In this document: piece by piece, positions 58,400 to 64,000 of the stretch
How the letters are laid out: every line of letters begins with the position of its first letter
Numbering within the stretch: the stretch's first letter is position 1
Origin: Perognathus longimembris pacificus
Lineage: Eukaryota > Chordata > Mammalia > Rodentia > Heteromyidae
Direction: 5' to 3'
Assembly (NCBI RefSeq): GCF_023159225.1
Contig: NC_063188.1
Coordinates: forward strand, 16,885,086 to 16,949,085
Length of the DNA: 64,000 nucleotides
Program-made: the position numbers and the translations under genes
Notes under the pieces: generated by a model
What the model was told of the DNA's origin: nothing
The model's database searches: none
The model's input: only the letters and a program-made list of their open reading frames with translations

Positions 58400-58896
58400 T
58401 CAGTGATGTCTGCGGTCACTTGAATTGGAGGACTCCCATTCTCGGAAATACTGGTCCTTATTATACCTATGGTACTTATCTCGGCTCCTACTTCTACTCC
58501 TGTGGCTCCGTCCTTCCGAATGCCCACTGCGCCGGCTAAGATGTGATTCCGAGTTCCGCCCTCTCTCCCTATCCCTGTTCTTGTCTTCTCTTCCCTCTTT
58601 CCTGCTTGAGGACTTGTGCTCATGCTTGGACTTCTCCTTCTTCAGCTCCCTCTCCGGATCCTCTGTTCCACCACGGTAGGAAGTCCCGACCTCAGGGGAG
58701 TCTGAATGGTGCTTCCGGCCCTCTCTGGACTCAGCCTTCTCAAGTCTATCCGAGTTCTTGCTGCTGTGCTTCTTAGCACCATGCGCATCCTTTACCTTTG
58801 TTGTCTTGCTTCTAGGAGATGAAGATATTTGTTCTACTTGGACCTCCCTTCCAATCTTCTCTTTGTCTTTCTTGCTTTTCTGTTTTTCTTTTATGT
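58400..58896 (-). CDS. RBMX2: RBMX2 last coding exon (C-terminal RS/K-rich region)
   Basis: RBMX2 is the animal counterpart of yeast Ist3/Snu17, part of the RES complex (with BUD13 and SNIP1) in the activated spliceosome. This exon begins after a 'tttgtgctttcag' acceptor, completes a split Asp codon and runs about 164 residues to TGA at 58400-58402. Matches to the family include GREVQVEQ, KKHSSKNS, ERELKKEKSKHEHKSSSRKE and SEGRSHRSRSRSRDK. It is low-complexity, charged and RS-like, probably disordered. The frame is fully open. Confidence 0.93.
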
Positions 58897-58967
58897 CTGA
58901 AAGCACAAAAAGGGATAATCAATAACAAAAAACATAGAAATAGTCCCCTTTTGAAAAGTTCTTTTCT

Positions 58968-59425
58968 TGCTGGGCACCAGTGGTTCATGCCAGGAATCCT
59001 AACTACTAAGAAGGCTGAGATCTAAGGATCTCAGTTCAAAGCCAGCCCAGACAAGAAAGTCTATGAGACTCTTTTTTTTTTTTTTTTTGCCAGTCCTGGG
59101 CCCGAACTCAGGGACTGAGCACTGTCCCTGGCTTCCTTTTGCTCAAGGCTAGCACTCTGCCACTTGAGCCGCAGCGCCACTTCTGGCCTTTTCTATATAT
59201 GTGGTGCTTGGGAATTGAACCCAGGACTTCATGTATACAAGACAAGCACTCTTACCACTAGGCCATATTCCCTGCCCCCTCTTATGAGACTCTTATCCCC
59301 AATTAACCACTAATAAAGCCAAAAGTGGAGCTGTGGCTCAAGTGGTAGAGCCCTAGCCTTGAGCTAAAAATTTAAAGACTGTACCCAGGGCCTGAGTTCA
59401 AACCCAGGACTGGCACTCACAAAAG
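58968..59425. repeat. Antisense IDL-Geo inside a sense B1-Geo
   Basis: The host sense B1-Geo is 58968-59070 plus 59291-59425. The inserted antisense IDL-Geo is about 59073-59278. 'tatgagactctt' is present on both sides. It lies in the last RBMX2 intron. Confidence 0.92.
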
Positions 59426-59528
59426 AGTTCTTTTCTCCTCTAAGTACATTATACCAAACCAAAGTATTATACTTCCAAAATGTTCAAATGCTAGCAGATG
59501 GAAAATGTACATAAGAAAGAGATGTCCA

Positions 59529-59731
59529 GGCTGGGGATATGGCCTAGTGGCAAGAGCGCTTGCCTCGTATACATGAAGCCCTGGGTTCGATTCCCCAGCA
59601 CCACATATATAGAAAACGGCCAGAAGTGGCGCTGTGGCTCAAGTGGCAGAGTGCTAGCCTTGAGCAAAAACAAGCCAGGGACAGTGCTCAGGCCCTGAGT
59701 CCAAGGCTCAGGACTGGCAAAAAAAAAAAGA
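59529..59731 (+). repeat. IDL-Geo SINE (sense) with perfect TSD
   Basis: Flanked by aagaaagagatgtcca at 59513-59528 and 59732-59747. Confidence 0.94.
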
Positions 59732-60034
59732 AAGAAAGAGATGTCCATATCAGCAGTATAAAGCAATCACAAGCTATATCTCCAGGAAAATCAGTCCAAT
59801 GAGCCAACTTGAATATCTGTCTCTCCTGATACGTCAAGTTGCTATGTAAGGCAATTGCTTCCAGAATTACCTCTTCAAACATTTTCTCAAAATACAATCA
59901 CATCACCAAGGATTAGTACTTCAATGTATCAATTTGGGAGGAGGGGGACACAATTCTGACCAGTCATTGGTCTTTCTGAGATACTTCCTCTTTCCTTATC
60001 TTTGGCATTGAGTATTTGTGGGTGTGTAGTCTTT

Positions 60035-60605
60035 CTTTTTTTCTTCTTTATTGTCAAAGTGATGTACAGAGGGGTTACAGTTTCATACTTAAGGCAGTGA
60101 GTGAGTACATTTCTCATCCAACTTGTTACCTCCTCCCTCATTTCCCCTAACTCCCCATTTCCCTCTCACCACCGAGTTGTATAGTTGGTTTATACCATAT
60201 AGTTTTGTAAGTATTGGTGTTACATTGGTTTGTCTTTTTATCCTTTGTCTCTCGATTTTGGTATTCTCTTTCCCTTCCCTAGTTCCAATACACGTATATA
60301 CAATACCCAGGGTATTAAAATCAGTTACAGCAGTATCAGGGGTAAAACCATGGGAAGGGAATACGAGCAAGAAAAAAAAAGGGTACGGTTTCACATGGCA
60401 TGTTGAAAGTAACTGGAACCGCGATATACCACTTGTTTCCATAACTTGAAGTTCATTTCTCTTAGCATCATTTTATGTGTTCATACCAGCATAGCTCTTG
60501 AGCTATTGTGATCTTTTGCTAGGACTATCCTAAACCTGTGCTAATTATTCCCTATGAGGGACACCATAGAGTCCCTGTTTCTTTGGGTCTGGTTCACTTC
60601 ACTTT
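60035..60605 (-). mobile_element. Antisense L1 3' end
   Basis: Same family as the L1s at 33.1 and 51.5 kb: 'tgatgtacagaggggttacagtttcatac', 'cctccctcatttcccc', 'aaacctgtgctaattattccctatgaggga' and 'tttctttgggtctgg'. 5'-truncated just past the ORF2 end, with short flanks 'ctttctt' on both sides. It lies in an RBMX2 intron. Confidence 0.88.
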
Positions 60606-60962
60606 CTTGTTTCAGGAAATGTTTCTCCCTCACACTCTTGCTCAGGTGCTCTTGTGATATATGTGATATTATACTTCACATATCAAATCTATTTGTTTAT
60701 CGTTGGTAGATGGCAAAACAATGCTATAAATTAATTTGTTAAATGGCAATTCCTTTGCACAACTACTTAAAGATAATAATAAATAAAATAAAATAAAAAT
60801 CCCTTGGCTGGAGTGTGGCTCAGCAGTATTGTCCCAACCTAGCAAACATAAGACCTGGAGTGCAAATTCCAATGACACCAAGATCTGGTTATCAAAATGA
60901 GGGAATAGAGAGAGCAGACACTAAGACTATCCAGAATCTTCTCTTGAATCTTAACACTTTAC

Positions 60963-61140
60963 CTTTTTGAGTATTTGGGGGGAAGCTGTCATCTTCAGAG
61001 TCATCAGACGAACTCGAGGACGGGGTAGTAGCCCCACAGCCCTTTTCCTGGAGCTGTTTGGTCACATCATCCAGGTCTTCTGAGTCCTTAGGAACCCGGT
61101 AGTTTGCTACATGGTCCACACGGATAGTTCTTCCCTTGAT
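60963..61140 (-). CDS. RBMX2: RBMX2 internal exon (end of RRM and acidic linker)
   Basis: 178 bases between an 'gtcttattag' acceptor and a 'gtaaag' donor. It reads IKGRTIRVDHVANYRVPKDS, the last RRM strand and the post-RRM segment typical of RBMX2. DDVTKQLQEKGCGATTPS and an acidic serine run (SSSSDDSEDD) follow. It ends with one base that joins the next exon as Asp. The linker after SEDD (SFPPNTQK) differs from the lysine-rich run in human, a fast-changing part. Confidence 0.94.
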
Positions 61141-61286
61141 CTAATAAGACAGATAATGCTTTGGCAAAGATAGCCCTCATATCAAACTATCTAAACTCCA
61201 ACTATGGAGAACCATGGTTTGAACCATGACCATACTCTCCTTGATGATTCTGTTTCTGGGAAAACCATTAAAAAAATCCAGAGTCG

Positions 61287-61710
61287 GGCTGGGGATATAG
61301 CCTAGTGGCAAGAGTGCCTGCCTCGGATACACGAGGCCCTAGGTTCGATTCCCCAGCACCACATATACAGAAAACGGCCAGAAGCGGCGCTGTGGCTCAA
61401 GTGGCAGAGTGCTAGCCTTGAGCGGGAAGAAGCCAGGGACAGTGCTCAGGCCCTGAGTCCAAGGCCCAGGACTGGCCAAAAAAAAAAAAAAAAAAAATCC
61501 AGAGTCGGGGCTGGGGATATAGCCTAGTGGCAAGAGTGCCTGCCTCGGATACACGAGGCCCTAGGTTCGATTCCCCAGCACCACATACACAGAAAACGGC
61601 CAGAAGCGGCGCTGTGGCTCAAGTGGCAGAGTGCTAGCCTTGAGCGGGAAGAAGCCAGGGACAGTGCTCAGGCCCTGAGTCCAAGGCCCAGGACTGGCCA
61701 AAAAAAAAAA
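61287..61710 (+). repeat. Two near-identical young IDL-Geo SINEs in tandem
   Basis: The copies at 61287-61490 and 61508-61710 differ by only a few bases (for example 'catatacag' / 'catacacag', and tail length). 'aatccagagtcg' stands before, between and after them. The second and third 'aatccagagtc' begin about 61497 and 61711. Confidence 0.95.
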
Positions 61711-61857
61711 AATCCAGAGTCAATTCTACTCAATTGGTGGGTCATAGGACACATATGCAGATATTAATTAATTAATTGGGGCAGCCAGGTGGGATCTGGG
61801 CATCTACACCAACAGTCTCATTGGTTTGTTTCATATAAAGTGAAAAAAAAGATGAGG

Positions 61858-62080
61858 GCTAGGCACAAATGGCTCATACCTGTAATCCTAGCTACTCTGG
61901 AGGCTGAGATAGAAAATTCATGGTTCATGGGCAGCCCAGGCAGGAAAGTCCATATGACTCTTACAGTCAATCACCAAAAAAAACTAGAAGTGGAGTTGTG
62001 GCTCCATGTGGTAGAGCAATGGCCTTGAGCACAAAAACAATGAGTTCAAGTCTCATGACCAAACGGCAACAACAAAAAAG
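61858..62080 (+). repeat. B1-Geo SINE (sense)
   Basis: 'aatggctcatacctgtaatcctagctactctggaggctg' and a Geo half 'gttgtggctccatgtggtagagc'. Confidence 0.82.
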
Positions 62081-62284
62081 GCTAGGAAATGCTTTTCCAA
62101 GGCACAAGCATCAAGTGAGTGTAGTAGAATTTAAGAAACAAAGAATTACAATCCTCCAGAAGCATGCATTGAGAAAGCCAAATGTAATTTCTGAAATCTA
62201 ACTTAATGCTACACAGGTACTTTCTTTACAAACTAATAAGGAGTACACAAAATCACAACAATAGTTAGAAATATACACACACAC

Positions 62285-62720
62285 AGCCAGCCCTAGAGCT
62301 TGAACTCAGGATGTAGGGTGCTGTCCTTGAGCTTCTTTTTGTTCAAGGCTAGTGCTCTACCAGTTGAGCCACAGCCTCACTTCCCGGTTTTTCTGTGATC
62401 AATAGGAGCTAAGAGTCTCATGGACCTTCTTGCTATGGCTGGCTTCAAACCTTGTCCCTTACATCTCAACATCCTAAGTAGCTAGGATTGTAATCATGAG
62501 ACACCGATGGGGCTTAAACTCTGGGCCTGGGCTTTGTTCCTGAGCTCTTGAGCTCAAGGCTAGTGCTCTACCACTTAAGCCACAGCCACTCCCAGTTTTC
62601 TGGTGGTTAATTGGAGATCAGAGTCTCACAGACTTCCTGGGCTGGCTTTGAACCACAATCCTCAGATCTCAACCTCCTGAGTAGATAGGATTACAAGAAT
62701 GAGCCACTGGCACCCAGATG
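62285..62720 (-). repeat. Two antisense B1-Geo SINEs in tandem
   Basis: 62285-62503 and 62508-62720, each with reverse Geo ('gcttgaactcaggatg', 'gcttaaactctgggcc') and a reverse B1-like head ('agctaggattgtaatc', 'gatctcaacctcctgagtag'). Confidence 0.85.
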
Positions 62721-63007
62721 GAAAAGAAATTTTTAGTATATCATTTTCTTTTCCCTTTAGCCTCACCTAACTCTACAAGTACCATACTGGATCATTCACT
62801 CATACTGTTCATCCCATGGACCACTACTCTTCAGGTAAACAACAACAAAATTAATTTCTGACTTCAAACCAATCTATTTTCAAGCAGGTAAAGACTTATT
62901 CCTTCACCACTAAATCACCTGAAATATGAGAAATGTTTTTATTGTTCCATTATAAGAGCAGACTTATATTCTTCCGTGTAAGCCTGAGAGGCTTTTGTCA
63001 TCTATCC

Positions 63008-63212
63008 TATTTTTTTTTGCCAGTCCTGGTCTTTGGACTCAGGGCCTGAGCACTGTCCCTGGCTTCTTTTTGCTCAAGGCTAGCACTCTGCCACTTGAGC
63101 CACAGCGCCACTTCTGGCCATTTTCTATATATATGGTGCTGGGGAATCGAACCCAGGGCTTCATCTATACGAGGCAAGCACTCTTGCCACTAGGCCATAT
63201 CCCCAGCCCCTA
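63008..63212 (-). repeat. IDL-Geo SINE (antisense)
   Basis: A T run, reverse Geo ('gccagtcctggtctttggac') and reverse IDL ('gaatcgaacccagggcttc'). The flanks 'ctatcctat' / 'ctatcttgt' are a weak duplication. Confidence 0.9.
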
Positions 63213-63679
63213 TCTTGTTCATTTTTAACTTCCCTTCTATGACTGCTGCCTCCCTTAAAATTTCAGAATGACTTACTTTTGTACAATTGTTCATTACACT
63301 TTAACTAGAGAATTTCCAAAGCCAAAATGCTAGATCTCTGAAATCCTATGTCAGACATACATGACTATGTCCTAGGCCAAGAAAGCCTAGGGAAAGAAGC
63401 CCAAGTTCTTAGTATACAACAATATAGAAAAATCACTGTTGGCTAATCTCCTTATTTTCTAATGCACTAGGGATAAGGGGAAACTGTGAGAATGAAAGGT
63501 GGAAAACAAAATTGCAGAGTAGGGACAGATAGCAGAAAGCAACATGTTCTGCAAGGGCCATGAGCCAACAGTATTACTTCCTTTCCAATATATCTTGGCA
63601 CCTCTGCAGCCCTCACAACACACTGAGCTGACCTGCGGGTATGAGACAAAAAGGGAAACCTAAGCCCTACATAGCAAAA

Positions 63680-63755
63680 GTCCAGTCAAATCCTGATTCA
63701 TCTCAGAGACGGGACCCAGACCCTGAGTTCAAGCTCCATGACTGACCAAAATAAT
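63680..63755 (+). repeat. Geo 3' fragment
   Basis: Only the end of a Geo half ('gagacgggacccagaccctgagttcaagctcc') and an ATAATAAC-type tail. Confidence 0.6.
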
Positions 63756-63814
63756 AATAATAACAACAACATTCTTAAAAAAAATAAGCCCTGGTTATTA
63801 ACAAGCACACATAC

Positions 63815-63944
63815 CTTGATCCCATTAAAATTGTCAACAGCCAGAATTGTACTCCTCTGGTCTTCATAACACAGGAAACAAAATCCTTTGGATTTTCCAG
63901 TCTTTTTGTCTCGTACAAGATTAATGTTAACAACTTCGCCATAT
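63815..63944 (-). CDS. RBMX2: RBMX2 internal exon (RRM core)
   Basis: 130 bases, acceptor 'tttataaaatag', donor 'gtatgt'. It reads [20 protein letters not shown], then [20 protein letters not shown] and GIK. It contains the RRM RNP1 motif KGFCFLCY with its aromatic RNA-binding positions. It ends in phase 0 before IKGRTIR of the next exon. The RNP2 half and the N-terminus must lie to the right of the window. Real introns show this is the parent gene, not a retrocopy. Confidence 0.95.
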
Positions 63945-64000
63945 CTATTTTATAAAAAAGTAAGAAATTAATGCAACAACTTCCAGACTGGATGATAACA

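Noticed and set aside
58400..63944. Processed RBMX2 retrocopy
   Set aside because: The coding parts are separated by GT-AG introns in proper phase and have no stops, so it is the real gene.
1..64000. CRISPR array, operon, phage or other prokaryotic system
   Set aside because: All regular repeats are microsatellites or SINEs; introns, L1 and SINEs show a mammalian genome.

Overview
The window is mammalian nuclear DNA from a rodent, most likely of the superfamily Geomyoidea (kangaroo rats, pocket mice, pocket gophers). The main evidence is a very abundant two-part SINE. Its left part is an ID-like, tRNA-Ala-derived monomer and its right part is the 'Geo' monomer. From the literature as I recall it, this IDL-Geo dimer is restricted to Geomyoidea. 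Nothing is bacterial: genes are split by GT-AG introns, and LINE-1, SINEs and microsatellites fill most of the space.

Two genes can be supported, in convergent orientation. On the + strand, 1.67-40.4 kb holds a copy of the fibrous sheath-interacting protein 2 (FSIP2) family. Its small 5' exons are open, phase-compatible and bounded by good splice sites. The giant 3' exon is broken by stops, frame changes and retroelement insertions, so the locus is a pseudogene or encodes at most a truncated protein of about 385 residues. On the - strand, 58.4-63.9 kb carries the last three coding exons of RBMX2, a spliceosomal RES-complex RRM protein; its 5' exons lie beyond the right edge. RBMX2 is X-linked in human and mouse, so the window is probably X-chromosomal. 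That suggests the FSIP2-like copy is an X paralogue and not the autosomal FSIP2.

Layout. 0-1.4 kb: nested SINEs. 1.43-1.67 kb: GC-richer putative promoter of the FSIP2-like gene. 1.67-35.8 kb: small FSIP2-like exons separated by repeat-filled introns, including a 3-kb purine-rich tract (8.5-11.5 kb) and a 4.7-kb antisense L1 (23.0-27.7 kb). 33.1-34.0 kb: a young 5'-truncated L1. 35.8-40.4 kb: remains of the giant exon. 40.5-58.4 kb: no recognised gene, but an LTR-like block (44.56-45.0 kb), an L2, a MER5-like hAT element, an inverted L1 from twin priming (51.5-52.3 kb) and a 500-N assembly gap inside one SINE. 58.4-64 kb: RBMX2 and young SINEs.

The most interesting structures are retroelement-made. 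They are a SINE fused to an L1 3' tail inside one pair of target-site duplications, a Geo right half shared by tRNA-headed and 7SL-headed SINEs, a lone Geo monomer with its own duplication, and the selective decay of only the 3' part of the FSIP2-like gene. I found no CRISPR, operon, toxin or other prokaryotic system. Repeat coordinates are read by eye and should be taken as good to about 5-20 bases.
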